Notes under the pieces: model-generated
Seen by the model: the letters and a program-made list of their open reading frames with translations, nothing else
Databases searched by the model: none
What the model was told of the DNA's origin: nothing
From: Bdellovibrionales bacterium
Lineage (GTDB): Bacteria; Bdellovibrionota; UBA1018; CAIMNF01
NCBI GenBank assembly: GCA_018969905.1
Contig: JAGWXK010000007.1
Coordinates: forward strand, 1-47,804
Direction of reading: 5' to 3'
DNA: 47,804 nucleotides
Part shown: piece by piece, positions 33,942 through 42,488 of the stretch
How the letters are laid out: the number at the start of each line of letters is the position of its first letter
Position numbering within the stretch: the first letter of the stretch is position 1
Made by a program: the position numbers and the translations under genes

Positions 33942-35408
33942 CTAGTCCTCGCCCTGGGCTTTTGTGAATCCCGCAGCACCATCAAACTCCTGAAGCTTTT
34001 CGATGTGCATCCAACGGAAGCTCTGCTCCACTTTCTTAAGAAGTCCGGTCAAGATTTCCGGATTCATATCGGAGCCCGGAGCCTCGAGCATGAATCGACA
34101 ACGCCAGTGGTTCACGGTGTCTGTGATCGCCCCGCTTGAAGGGTACAGTTTGGTGCCGCGGTTTGAAATCATCTTGAGCCGCAAAGGGAGGCCCTTGATA
34201 TTTTCTTCGAGCTTTTTGCCCACTGAATCTGGCGTACCGTCCGCCTCGATAAACACATCCACTCCGACGACTTTACGATCCTTCAGTGACGCTGTTGCAG
34301 AAAGTGTGGGCTTTTTCGCACGATCCATCTCGATGGCACGATGCTCACGGGTGGAGGTGGCCTTTGGTTTCTTACCGAAGTTCGCAAGGATCGCATTCGT
34401 GTAGTCGGTGGTGGAAGCACTGCCCTTGTCCCCGATCACATCGCGCGTCAGGAATTTTCCTTCCTCAAGCGTTGCAAGCACCGCATTCTCTATGGTTGCC
34501 GCTGCGTCGAACTCGCCCAGATGCCGGAGCATCATCACGCCCGAAAGGATCATCGCGGTCGGATTGATCGTATTCTTCCCGGCATACTTCGGAGCACTCC
34601 CGTGGACTGCCTCGAAAATTGCAACTTCGTTTCCGATGTTCGCGGAAGGGGCGAAGCCCAATCCTCCGATCAGGGCCGAGGTGAGATCACTCAAAATGTC
34701 CCCGTTCATGTTGGTAGTGATGATCACATCGAACTGTTCCGGTAGTTTCACGAGCTGATGAGCACAGTTGTCCACGATGATGTGGTTTGCCTGGATGTCA
34801 GGATATTCCTTTGCGATTTCCTCGAAGGTTCGCTTCAGCATTCCCTCGGTCATCTTCATGATGTTCGATTTGGTGGCGCAGTGGATTTTTTTCCGTCCCT
34901 GGCTTCGGGCAAACTCAAACCCAAGACGTACGATCTTCTCGCAGCCTTTGCGCGAGATGAGCTTCAAGCACTGGGCTACATCGGGGGTCTGCATGTGCTC
35001 GATTCCAGCATACAGGTCTTCCACGTTCTCGCGCACTACCACAAGATCAAGATTTCTCCCTGAGTACGGGGTCTTCACTCCGGGAATTTCACGCACAGGG
35101 CGGATGTTCGCGAAGGTCTCAAAAAGTTTCCGAAGAGTGACGTTTGCGCTTTTTTCGCCAAAGCCAATCGGGGTTTCGAGTGGACCCTTCAGTGCGACTT
35201 TTGTGCGGTGGATGGATTCGATTGTGTCCTCGGGTACCCCGGAGGCAATTCCCATCTTGAAAACAGATGCGCCCGCAGCCCGCTCCTCCCACTCGATCTG
35301 GACACCGGTTGCATCGATGAGTTTCCGGGCGGCTGCGACCACTTCAGGGCCGATTCCATCGCCGGGGATCAGGGTGACTTTTCTACGGGGCTTTTGTGTG
35401 GCGCTCAT
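33942..35408 (-). CDS. icd: NADP-type isocitrate dehydrogenase with C-terminal extension
   Basis: 488 aa. The first about 340 residues are a decarboxylating beta-hydroxyacid dehydrogenase (LIPGDGIGPEVV; VVRENVEDLYAGIEH; TTNMNGDILSDL with the metal aspartates). K274 and Y275 (HGSAPKYAG) are the residues that favour NADP over NAD (NAD enzymes have Asp-Ile). A further about 140 residues resemble the extra C-terminal domain of the Thermus thermophilus and Rickettsia enzymes. It makes 2-oxoglutarate in the TCA cycle. SD AAAGGA stands 8 nt before the ATG. Confidence 0.92.
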   Translation of the reverse strand: MSATQKPRRKVTLIPGDGIGPEVVAAARKLIDATGVQIEWEERAAGASVFKMGIASGVPEDTIESIHRTKVALKGPLETPIGFGEKSANVTLRKLFETFANIRPVREIPGVKTPYSGRNLDLVVVRENVEDLYAGIEHMQTPDVAQCLKLISRKGCEKIVRLGFEFARSQGRKKIHCATKSNIMKMTEGMLKRTFEEIAKEYPDIQANHIIVDNCAHQLVKLPEQFDVIITTNMNGDILSDLTSALIGGLGFAPSANIGNEVAIFEAVHGSAPKYAGKNTINPTAMILSGVMMLRHLGEFDAAATIENAVLATLEEGKFLTRDVIGDKGSASTTDYTNAILANFGKKPKATSTREHRAIEMDRAKKPTLSATASLKDRKVVGVDVFIEADGTPDSVGKKLEENIKGLPLRLKMISNRGTKLYPSSGAITDTVNHWRCRFMLEAPGSDMNPEILTGLLKKVEQSFRWMHIEKLQEFDGAAGFTKAQGED

Positions 35409-35443
35409 TATGTGTTCCTTTCATGAAGACTTGTGAGGTGGTA

Positions 35444-35472
35444 AACGTAAATCGTCTTTTCCGATCTGTAAA
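35444..35472 (-). promoter_or_regulatory. Possible promoter for the isocitrate dehydrogenase gene
   Basis: On the minus strand, TTTACA (35467-35472; 5/6), 17-nt spacer, TACGTT (35444-35449; 3/6). Located in the 111-nt gap downstream of the LysR gene, so icd can be transcribed on its own. Confidence 0.35.
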
Positions 35473-35519
35473 CCCCTCAAACCTGCCATTTGGAGCGGGG
35501 AAAGAGATTTCGAGCCGGA

Positions 35520-36413
35520 TCAAAAAGTCCAGTTGGAAAATTCCTTCAACAGGAAGTTCGAGATAGGATTTTCGATCCTTCTTTTTGCCGAAACCAGATA
35601 AAGCACCTCCTCCACTCCGGCCAAGTCTCCGATCCTGATTAACTTTTTTGATTTTACGTGGGTTTCTGCCGCAAAATGGGTGAGCGGAATCATTCCGATC
35701 CCCTCCATTCCCAGGATTTTCTGGAGGGCTGTATCCTGAGTTTCAGCTGCTACATCGGGAGTGAGGTTTCTGGAGTGAAAATAGGCATCGAGGTCAAACC
35801 GCAACTTGCTGTGCCTGGTCGGGAGCACCAGTGGCGCTCCCCCCAGGCACTCAGGAAACTTGCGCTGATAGGCTTTGAACTTGGGGTGACCATAGATGGA
35901 GACGGGGCATTCCTTGATCTTTCGTGTGAAGACGGGATTCTCTTCGGTTGATTCGGGGATCTGGTTTGTGAGTACGAGGTCAATCCGGTGTGCGAGCAAC
36001 TCCCGGAGCAGGTCTTTACTTGATCCTTCCAGTAGGGTCACCGTGCACTTCCCGTAGCGATGAGCAGCCTTTACCATTTCAGAAATGACGTGTTTGGGTA
36101 CGCTGTCCAGCGCCCCCAGTTCCACATGCAGGCGGTCCGGGATTTTTCTATCCCGGAGAACCTCCAAGAGCTCTGACCCCAGCTCAAAAATTTCATGGGC
36201 ATAGTCAAGGGCGAGCTTCCCTGCTTCGGTCAAATTCATTCGCTTGTTCTTACGCTCAAACAGGGTGATACCAAGATTGCCTTCAAGGGTCCTGATCTGG
36301 GCGCTCAGAGTGGGTTGGCCAAGTCGGAGTTTCTCTGCCGCCCGCGCGATGCTTCCTTCCTGTGCGATGACTTTAAAATAGTAAAGATGATGATAGTTCA
36401 GCCAGGGATCCAT
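35520..36413 (-). CDS. LysR-family regulator, NhaR-like
   Basis: 297 aa from the ATG at 36413 (MDPWLNYHHLYYF), which aligns with the NhaR start; a longer reading to 36563 adds 50 unrelated residues. The helix-turn-helix covers about 10-65 (YFKVIAQEGSIARAAEKL and PTLSAQIRTLEGNLGITLF). An effector-binding domain follows (about 95-297). In E. coli NhaR responds to sodium; no antiporter gene is near, so the effector is open. It stands upstream of icd on the same strand and divergent from a small ORF and papain-like gene. Confidence 0.85.
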   Translation of the reverse strand: MDPWLNYHHLYYFKVIAQEGSIARAAEKLRLGQPTLSAQIRTLEGNLGITLFERKNKRMNLTEAGKLALDYAHEIFELGSELLEVLRDRKIPDRLHVELGALDSVPKHVISEMVKAAHRYGKCTVTLLEGSSKDLLRELLAHRIDLVLTNQIPESTEENPVFTRKIKECPVSIYGHPKFKAYQRKFPECLGGAPLVLPTRHSKLRFDLDAYFHSRNLTPDVAAETQDTALQKILGMEGIGMIPLTHFAAETHVKSKKLIRIGDLAGVEEVLYLVSAKRRIENPISNFLLKEFSNWTF

Positions 36414-36762
36414 GGTGGCGATCTTAATGACTCTTGGGGAGTTTGTCTCGCATGAACTGGCCTCCTTGAGTGAGCATGGCCCCAAGTTTGGCGAAAGGAA
36501 AAGCTCCGCTTTACAGGTACTTGGCCGACTCTCGCGGAACTGGATTGACGAAAGCAAGTTCAAGGGATTCGGTCAGGAGGCCAAATCTCCACCCCTGGCA
36601 CACTGATTGCTTTGATTTTCACACGGAGAGGCTCCCCAATGGCACTTGCAACCCGCTTTCTTTTGTTCGTTCTGATGCTAGCGTCTATTCTTGGTTTCCG
36701 AGGCTTCCGGATTTGAGAATTTTTTTGTGGACGGGATCGAATGTCGTGCTAAGGATTGATTC
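36414..36762. other. Intergenic region with unassigned small ORFs
   Basis: 349 nt upstream of both LysR and the second papain-like gene. A 64-codon forward ORF (36412-36606) begins at the LysR start codon but has no SD and no recognisable features, so it is not called. A 24-codon ORF with a good SD and signal-peptide look lies at 36639-36713. A T-rich run (36719-36725) follows it with only a 4-bp hairpin. No clear sigma70 promoter was found. Confidence 0.5.
36639..36713 (+). CDS. Possible leader or remnant signal-peptide ORF
   Basis: 24 codons. GGAGAGG lies 7 nt before the ATG. The product (MALATRFLLFVLMLASILGF...) is almost entirely a signal-peptide-like hydrophobic stretch and then stops. 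It may be a leader, a tiny membrane peptide or the remnant of a lost exported gene. It lies 49 nt before the papain-like gene. Confidence 0.3.
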
Positions 36763-37737
36763 ATGGGGTTGATTCTAGGGGTTTTCTTTTTTGTCTTTTT
36801 TGCTTCAAATGCTCAAGCAATCGAGAATCCGCGGGCTTGTTCCTACGTGGACTTGCGCCCAAGAGTGGCGCTTCAGATGCGGAATCAAGGAGACATTTCC
36901 TGGTGTTATGCGCATGTAGCGGCTGATCTTTTGCAATTCCAGTCCCTCGTGCAAGAACAAATCTCTGCCGCCGACATTGCAGTTCAATACAATCGGGGGC
37001 TTTGGCCAAGATTTTATCGATGGATCAACGGCACCCTTGTTCCCGAAACAGGGTTTTTGTCGCGCGCCCTGCGGCAGGCAGGAAGCTCCGGGTATTGCCC
37101 TGAGGCAGATTTTCCATCGGACTTCTGGACCCGTGTCGAGCTCACGAGTCAGAACGCCCCAAAACTCGAGAACAGAACGCTCAATTTTGCGATTGCTGAG
37201 ATTCTCGACCTTCAAAGAAGGGTGAAGGCCGGGATATTCAAGTCCGGCTCGGAGCTACCTTATTTTTATCAGTTCCCGGGTGTCGGCCCCGGAGAGTTTT
37301 TTTCGATTCTGAAAGCAATGCCACGTCATGAGGTTCTTGAGGGCTTGAGGCAGAAGGCCTGCGAAGGGCGCCGCCGTCCATATCCGGTCGGCATTGGATC
37401 CATCACAATGCATTTTCGTGGCCCTGGAATGTTCGAGCGGTTCCATGGTGAATTGGAAGAGGGGCGTCCCTTGTCGATCGACTATTTTTACGGGGTTTTG
37501 GAGAATTCTTCCAACATCGAAAAGAAGATTGCCGATCTTCATACCTCGATGGTTCTCGGACAACGCTTTGATTCGGGGTCCGGAGAATGTCAGTACCTGG
37601 TCAAAAACTCCTATGGAGATTCATGCGGGAGTTATGACCCGAAATGGGAGTGTCAGGGCGGCTATCTTTGGATCGGAGAGGCCGCACTCCGCAAGGCGAT
37701 GGTGAGTTACGTCTTTCTCTCGCCTCAGGAAAACTGA
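36763..37737 (+). CDS. Second exported papain-like (C1-type) protein
   Basis: 324 aa. A signal peptide ends FASNAQA-I (about 19). RNQGDISWCYAHVAADLL holds Q42 and C48 (papain spacing six); the Trp-Cys order is SWCYA. H260 is in DLHTSMVLGQRF, N282 in YLVKNSYGDSCG. The triad is complete. It shares the plan of the 392-aa protein at 30157 (large insert between Cys and His, C-terminal Cys pairs) but is clearly divergent. AAGG stands 8 nt before the ATG. Its end overlaps the convergent nagZ by 13 nt. Confidence 0.82.
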   Translation: MGLILGVFFFVFFASNAQAIENPRACSYVDLRPRVALQMRNQGDISWCYAHVAADLLQFQSLVQEQISAADIAVQYNRGLWPRFYRWINGTLVPETGFLSRALRQAGSSGYCPEADFPSDFWTRVELTSQNAPKLENRTLNFAIAEILDLQRRVKAGIFKSGSELPYFYQFPGVGPGEFFSILKAMPRHEVLEGLRQKACEGRRRPYPVGIGSITMHFRGPGMFERFHGELEEGRPLSIDYFYGVLENSSNIEKKIADLHTSMVLGQRFDSGSGECQYLVKNSYGDSCGSYDPKWECQGGYLWIGEAALRKAMVSYVFLSPQEN

Positions 37738-38807
37738 CTCTGCACGAAAGCTTGATGCTCATTTGAGCCGATATTCTGCAGACGTTCCACCAAAGACATC
37801 CGTTCCCGGGCGAGACGGATTCCCGATCTGATCTTTCGAACACGGTCGATTGATCCTTTCAGAAGCGATGGGTCGAGGCGGCTTTCGACCAGGGCTTTCC
37901 GGATTGATTCCATTGCGACCAGTGCCGCTTCCTCCGAACGATAACAGAGCAGATCACAACCGGCTTGAAGCGCCAGTACGGGGGCTTCTTCGGTACCGTA
38001 GTTGCTGGTGATCGCACCCATTTCCATGTCGTCACTGACTACAATGCCCTGATACATGAGAGTTCCCCGAAGGTGTTCGCGTAAAAATGTGGGAGAAAGG
38101 GTGCCAGGATTCTTCCCGTCCAGATGAGGAAGCAGGATGTGCGCACTCATAAGAAAATTTGCGCCTGATTTCATCGCCCGATGGAATGGAGTCCATTCGC
38201 GGTATCGAAGGGTCTCAAGCGGAGTGTGGACGGTGGGAAGGGACTCATGAGAATCAAGATGAGTGTCTCCGTGTCCGGGAAAATGCTTGATGCAAGGCTC
38301 AACCCCTTCGGTCAAATGCCCTCGCACAACGGCAGATGCCATGCGGGTCACGATGTCCGATGTGGTTCCATAGGCGCGATCACCGATTACGGGATTCGCC
38401 GGATTGGTGTTGATGTCGCAAACGGGTGCGTAGTTGAGTTGAATCCCTGCGGAAAAAAGCTCTTTTGCCTGGATTCTGGTCAGGTCAAAGGTCAAATTCG
38501 GGGATGCTTTTTCACCCACCTTCTGAGCCGAGGGAAGGAGCGTGAAGTCTTTCCGGAACCGTTGGACACGACCCCCTTCCTGATCTGCGGAAATGATTGC
38601 AGGAAGAGTGTGTCCTGCCTCACGAACCCGGACCTGGAGCTCATCCGTAAGCGCGATGAGTTGCTCCTTTGATTCGTAGTTATGGGAAAAGAGAATGAAG
38701 AGTGGAGGGCGGCCGGTGGAAATCGTATTCAGGGTTTCCGGGCGGAGTGTTTTTCCCTGAAAACCCATGATCACAAGTTCTGAAACGGAATAGTCCTGGT
38801 CCAACAT
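37725..38807 (-). CDS. nagZ: NagZ, beta-N-acetylhexosaminidase (glycoside hydrolase family 3)
   Basis: 360 aa. The TIM-barrel has ISADQEGGRVQRFR near the start and the NagZ loop KHFPGHGDTHLDSHESLP with the catalytic His; the nucleophile Asp is in VSDDMEMGAI. It removes N-acetylglucosamine from peptidoglycan fragments during recycling. No signal peptide, so cytoplasmic. It is the last gene of a four-gene operon, 9 nt after a Dpp/Opp-type permease, which suggests import or recycling of wall fragments. Confidence 0.93.
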   Translation of the reverse strand: MLDQDYSVSELVIMGFQGKTLRPETLNTISTGRPPLFILFSHNYESKEQLIALTDELQVRVREAGHTLPAIISADQEGGRVQRFRKDFTLLPSAQKVGEKASPNLTFDLTRIQAKELFSAGIQLNYAPVCDINTNPANPVIGDRAYGTTSDIVTRMASAVVRGHLTEGVEPCIKHFPGHGDTHLDSHESLPTVHTPLETLRYREWTPFHRAMKSGANFLMSAHILLPHLDGKNPGTLSPTFLREHLRGTLMYQGIVVSDDMEMGAITSNYGTEEAPVLALQAGCDLLCYRSEEAALVAMESIRKALVESRLDPSLLKGSIDRVRKIRSGIRLARERMSLVERLQNIGSNEHQAFVQSQFS

Positions 38808-38816
38808 GCCCGTAGT

Positions 38817-39572
38817 CTAATTTTTTTCCTCGTGGCTTAGCAAGTGGAATGAGGCAAGAAGCAGGCAGAGTGGAACGGCCGCACTCAGCATGATCCAAGG
38901 GGCCTCCAAAAGGTAATCCTTGCCCTGGGCCAACAAACGCCCCCAAGTCTCGTGATCCGGGGCCGGGGTGAGACCCAGAAACGAGATCGAGGTTTCAATC
39001 AGGATCAGTCGCAGAGTGACAAAGGGGAGGAGGGTCAGAATGGAGTCACGAAGGGCGGGAATCAAGTGATAAATCCAGATGTGAAAAGGCGGAGCTCCCA
39101 TGGAGTTCGAGGCAAGGATAAATTCCTCGGAGCGGATTTTGAGCAGGAAGCTCTCAAAATAGCGGACAGTCGAGGGCAGGATCATGAGAAAGGTCGCAAG
39201 ATAGACGGTAAAGTTGCCATCCGGAAATACAACACCCAGGGAAAGCGCAAGAAGAAGTCCCGGAAGCGCCGAGAAAAGGTCGAGAGTGGATCGGATCAGG
39301 AATCGCATGGGGCCTGATTCCCCGGAAGCAAGCAGAGCCACGCCGATGGAGAGAGCAAGGATGAAGCCAAGAATGGGAAAAATGGAGGCCAGTGTGTTTG
39401 AGATCGCAGCAAGTGTGAGAGTGAGGCAGTTTCTTCCGAATGCGTCCATTCCTGGGTGCAGACTCCAATCAAGGCGATAAGCCTCGATACTTTCCATCTG
39501 GAGCCCGGCGGGTATGGCCCCCGAAAGAATCAAAAAAACAATCATGATCGCTGCCTTTCTGAGCGGCTTCAT
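38817..39572 (-). CDS. DppC/OppC-type ABC permease
   Basis: 251 aa from the ATG at 39572, which overlaps the upstream stop as ATGA; a GTG 18 nt earlier is possible but lacks an SD. About six helices. The region near 150-190 (EEFILASNSMGAPPFHIWIYHLIPAL) is the EAA loop that contacts the ATPase; ETSISFLGL is a typical DppC string. It pairs with the upstream DppB-type gene. No ATPase or binding-protein gene is adjacent. Confidence 0.88.
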   Translation of the reverse strand: MKPLRKAAIMIVFLILSGAIPAGLQMESIEAYRLDWSLHPGMDAFGRNCLTLTLAAISNTLASIFPILGFILALSIGVALLASGESGPMRFLIRSTLDLFSALPGLLLALSLGVVFPDGNFTVYLATFLMILPSTVRYFESFLLKIRSEEFILASNSMGAPPFHIWIYHLIPALRDSILTLLPFVTLRLILIETSISFLGLTPAPDHETWGRLLAQGKDYLLEAPWIMLSAAVPLCLLLASFHLLSHEEKN

Positions 39573-40402
39573 GAGATTCGCGGGTCCCACCAGGACTGGA
39601 ATGCGTAACCTGTTTGTTGTGCAATGAGGGTAAAGAGGGCAGCGCTCATCATGCCGGCTTCAAGAACCGGATAATCCCTGGAAAGAATTGCATCCGCAAG
39701 CAGGCTTCCGATGCCGTTCCATTGATAGAGGGTTTCGACGAGAATGCTTCCATTCAACAAAAATCCGAGTTGCGCCCCGAAAAACGCGATGAAGCCACCC
39801 AGCGTGGGAGCCAGGAGGTTTCTCGAGAAAATCCGGATTTCAGGAAAACCGAGTGCTCGGGCCCCATCCACTGAGCTCAAGGGCAGTTGTTTTTCAAGGC
39901 GACGTGCCAGAGTTCGGTACCAGAACCCTGTAAGGTGAAGTGCCAAGGTGAGTGCAGGAAGAAACGGATTCTGTGCCGGAAGAATGCGCAGAAGCGTCGG
40001 CCCCAGCACCAGGATGGGGATTGAAGCAAGGATCAGGCTGATGGTGTTTGCCAGGGTTCTTCTTTTTCCGCCTTGAAAATGGAAAAAAAGAAGCCCGAAG
40101 GTGAGGGGGAGTGAAATCCAAAGGGAGAGTGCCGTAAGGATTCCGGTATGTTTCCAGGCTCGCGAGAGTAGATCAAATGTCTTTTCGTTCCTGATCAGGG
40201 AGTTCGGCGCTGGCAGGGAGAAAATCCTCGAGACAGGAGAGTCCTTCAGATCCATTTTTTCCCGAAGCTCTTCCACGTCGACCTTGACCAGGGCTTCATG
40301 CACCAAAAACTCGGCGGGATCTCCGGGAAGAAGATAGATCGCGCTTCGGGCGACAATCCATATCAGTGAAAAAACGATGATTCCCCTGTAAAAACCCTTC
40401 AT
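39569..40402 (-). CDS. DppB/OppB-type ABC permease
   Basis: 277 aa from the ATG at 40402 (ATGA overlap with the upstream stop); a longer reading adds 35 hydrophilic residues from another frame of the neighbour. An N-terminal helix and LLPGDPAEFLV match the DppB start (PGDPA). The EAA-like loop is VDGARALGFPEIRIFSRNLLAPTLGG, and ILVETLYQWNGIGSLLADAILSRDYPVLEAGM is characteristic of DppB. It is divergent from canonical DppB and shorter than the usual about 310-340 aa. Confidence 0.86.
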   Translation of the reverse strand: MKGFYRGIIVFSLIWIVARSAIYLLPGDPAEFLVHEALVKVDVEELREKMDLKDSPVSRIFSLPAPNSLIRNEKTFDLLSRAWKHTGILTALSLWISLPLTFGLLFFHFQGGKRRTLANTISLILASIPILVLGPTLLRILPAQNPFLPALTLALHLTGFWYRTLARRLEKQLPLSSVDGARALGFPEIRIFSRNLLAPTLGGFIAFFGAQLGFLLNGSILVETLYQWNGIGSLLADAILSRDYPVLEAGMMSAALFTLIAQQTGYAFQSWWDPRIS

Positions 40403-41118
40403 CGTTGAAGAAAAGACTCTGCTGTCTCGCGGTTTGTTTTGATTGCCACGCGCTCCAGGGCCGGAATCTCGATTCGTACGGCATCTCCCTTCGGACCCAC
40501 CCACCATATGGCCACGACCTTGTTGAATTCGATTCTCAGTTTTCGGGTTTTGCTCTGGGTTGCGAAATCATCCGCCCGCATCTCGTAAGCGGTTCCTCGA
40601 ATGACAGGTACCTCGCCTTCAACCTGGTCCTCCAGAATCGCCTGGAATTCCTTGGGCTGGACTCCTGTGATGCGTTTTGTGTTTTTGTTGATCCATACGG
40701 GAAAAAACGAGGCGAGGATCAGTTTGGGAAGCATTTCGGCTCTCAATGGTTTTGCTTGAATTGCTCCCGTTCGGGCCTTCACTGAAAAGACCCGACCCTT
40801 CGGATCCACCGTTCCATCAATCACCTTTTCTTCCCCGTTGACTTGGGTTCGAAAATTGTAAAACAGGGGTTCAAGGAACTCGGTATTCTTCGCGGTCGCT
40901 CCAAGGTTCTCGCTTCGAATCCTTCGGCCATCACGAATCCATGTGTTCAGTTGAATCTTGATGCGGGCTCCCGAGATCTCGACTTTCTCGTTATAATACG
41001 AATGGGGGGCGTTGCGTTCACTGACGGTGTACCAGTGATCCCAAAGGACTTCGCCTCCGAATGAGGAAAAGGGGATGAATAAAATCAAAAAAGCCCGGAT
41101 TCGATGGAATTTTGACAC
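40399..41118 (-). CDS. Exported hypothetical protein heading the permease-nagZ operon
   Basis: 239 aa from the GTG at 41118, chosen because AGGAGG lies 6 nt upstream; the reading to 41148 would add 10 residues over the SD. A signal peptide (about 1-22) ends SSFGGE. The mature part is beta-rich with repeated motifs (DHWYTVSERN; GARIKIQLNTWIRDGRRIRSE; VIDGTVDPKGRVFSVKAR). It may resemble periplasmic beta-barrel DUF3108-like proteins, but I cannot confirm this. It could bind ligands for the permeases. Confidence 0.75.
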   Translation of the reverse strand: MSKFHRIRAFLILFIPFSSFGGEVLWDHWYTVSERNAPHSYYNEKVEISGARIKIQLNTWIRDGRRIRSENLGATAKNTEFLEPLFYNFRTQVNGEEKVIDGTVDPKGRVFSVKARTGAIQAKPLRAEMLPKLILASFFPVWINKNTKRITGVQPKEFQAILEDQVEGEVPVIRGTAYEMRADDFATQSKTRKLRIEFNKVVAIWWVGPKGDAVRIEIPALERVAIKTNRETAESFLQR

Positions 41119-41129
41119 AAGGAGCCTCC

Positions 41130-41206
41130 TCTGTTTCAAGTCCGGCACAGCCTAACTTATTTCAGTTATTAAGGAAAGATTCCGAAGAGGAATCGGGAGA
41201 AACAGA
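41130..41206 (+). promoter_or_regulatory. Nested inverted repeats before the TadC start
   Basis: TCTGTTTC (41130-41137) pairs with GAAACAGA (41199-41206), whose last base abuts the ATG at 41207. Inside lies GATTCC (41178-41183) with GGAATC (41189-41194), loop GAAGA. The SD (GGGAG) sits between the inner stem and outer arm. A TATTAA -10-like box at 41167-41172 would put the outer left arm outside the transcript, so only the inner hairpin is certain to be in RNA. Confidence 0.35.
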
Positions 41207-42124
41207 ATGTTCACATTCCAAATGTCTGAGTACGCAGGCTTCGTGCTTTACGCAGGGTATGCGCTCATCTTCATTGCGGTGGCGATGTTCTCCTACATGT
41301 TGCTCTCGGAGCAGGAGAACATGTCGACCGCGGAGAATCTCCGCGAGCTTGAGGGCAAGAAAACCACCAATGGGCTCGTCAAGATCACGCGTCCCTTTTT
41401 CGCCCAATACATTGTTCCGGTGGTTCGAAGCAAAAGTTTTTTTGATGCTTCCCGGGTGAAGTACCGGCGCAAAATCATCAGTGGCGGACTCAAGGATCAG
41501 TTGAATGCGGACGAATTCATTGCCTTCAAGATATTCCTTGTGGTGTTTTTTCCATTGATTGCAGGAGTCATCAGTGCGCTCAAACTGTATGAGATTCCGA
41601 TGGCGGTGATTTTGGCACTTCCTTTCATCGGATTCATCTATCCCGACATTTGGGTGAACGGAGAAATCAAGGAACGTCACAAGAAGGTGATCCGCTCTCT
41701 CCCGTTTGTGGTTGACCTTCTTGCGCTCTCGACAGAGGCGGGGCTGGATTTTATCGGAGCAATCCAGAAAGTCGTTGAAAAGGCAGCACCCAGTCCCTTG
41801 ATTGACGAGCTCGAACAGGTCTTGAAGGAAATCAAGGTGGGATCCGCCCGGGGAGAAGCACTTCGGGAAATGGCCATTCGAATCAACCTTCAGGAGGTGA
41901 ATTCCTTCATTGCCGTGCTGGTCTCGGCCGATCAGATGGGGGCATCGATCGGAAAGGTTCTTCGTCAGCAGTCCGAACAAATCCGTGTATTGCGCTTTGT
42001 GATGGCCGAGAAGGCGGGGGCCCAGGCAAACCAAAAGCTCATGGCGCCCACTTTTGGCCTCATTCTTCCTGCGATCATCATCGTGATGCTCGTGCCATTC
42101 CTGCTTTCGGGAGGGGGGCTCTGA
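41207..42124 (+). CDS. tadC: TadC-like type II secretion F-domain membrane protein
   Basis: 305 aa. Helices at about 10-32, 103-122, 127-147 and 280-302. The central cytoplasmic F domain has RSLPFVVDLLALSTEAGLDFIGAIQKV and LVSADQMGASIGKVLRQQSEQIRVLR, which are TadC hallmarks. TadB/TadC form the inner-membrane platform of Tad/Flp (type IVc) pili. Here it stands without TadB or TadA beside it and heads a cluster of FHA genes. SD GGGAG stands 8 nt before the ATG. Confidence 0.88.
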   Translation: MFTFQMSEYAGFVLYAGYALIFIAVAMFSYMLLSEQENMSTAENLRELEGKKTTNGLVKITRPFFAQYIVPVVRSKSFFDASRVKYRRKIISGGLKDQLNADEFIAFKIFLVVFFPLIAGVISALKLYEIPMAVILALPFIGFIYPDIWVNGEIKERHKKVIRSLPFVVDLLALSTEAGLDFIGAIQKVVEKAAPSPLIDELEQVLKEIKVGSARGEALREMAIRINLQEVNSFIAVLVSADQMGASIGKVLRQQSEQIRVLRFVMAEKAGAQANQKLMAPTFGLILPAIIIVMLVPFLLSGGGL

Positions 42125-42125
42125 G

Positions 42126-42488
42126 ATGACTCTGAATCTCATCCGCAAGCATGATGGCGCACAGATCGCTTCCCGTGCGGAAGTGGCGAGCAGCTTCGCC
42201 ATGAGGCTCAGAGGTTTGATCGGGCGGACCCGGTTTGAAGCAGGAGAGGGACTCCTTTTTCCCCGCTGCAACAGTGTGCACATGTGGATGATGAGCATCC
42301 CGATTGATCTTGTATTTCTGAAAAAACAGTCCTCGGAGTGGATGGTATTGAGCATCCACCGAGAGCTTAGGCCCTGGAAGCTTCTGCCTGTGGGAGACTT
42401 TCGAGCCGACGATGCACTTGAGTTGCCGGCAGGGACCATCGAGCGATCGGGACTCAAGTCCGGGGAGGTGCTATGCATCGCCTCGTGA
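42126..42488 (+). CDS. DUF192 family protein
   Basis: 120 aa. The pattern FAMRLRGLIGRTRFEAGEGLLFPRCNSVHMWMMSIPIDLVFL is the DUF192 signature (RGLM....gmLF.f....HMWMKnT.ipLDilFld). Often exported elsewhere, but no signal peptide is visible here. Function is unknown for the family. It lies 1 nt after tadC and overlaps the next gene by 16 nt, so it belongs to the operon. Confidence 0.9.
   Translation: MTLNLIRKHDGAQIASRAEVASSFAMRLRGLIGRTRFEAGEGLLFPRCNSVHMWMMSIPIDLVFLKKQSSEWMVLSIHRELRPWKLLPVGDFRADDALELPAGTIERSGLKSGEVLCIAS

Noticed and set aside
36412-36606. 64-codon forward ORF at the LysR start
   Set aside because: No SD, no recognisable feature; it begins on the complement of the LysR start codon, so likely chance.
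41162-42478. 438-codon open frame antisense to tadC and DUF192
   Set aside because: Shadow of two conserved genes; no domain, no SD, biased composition.
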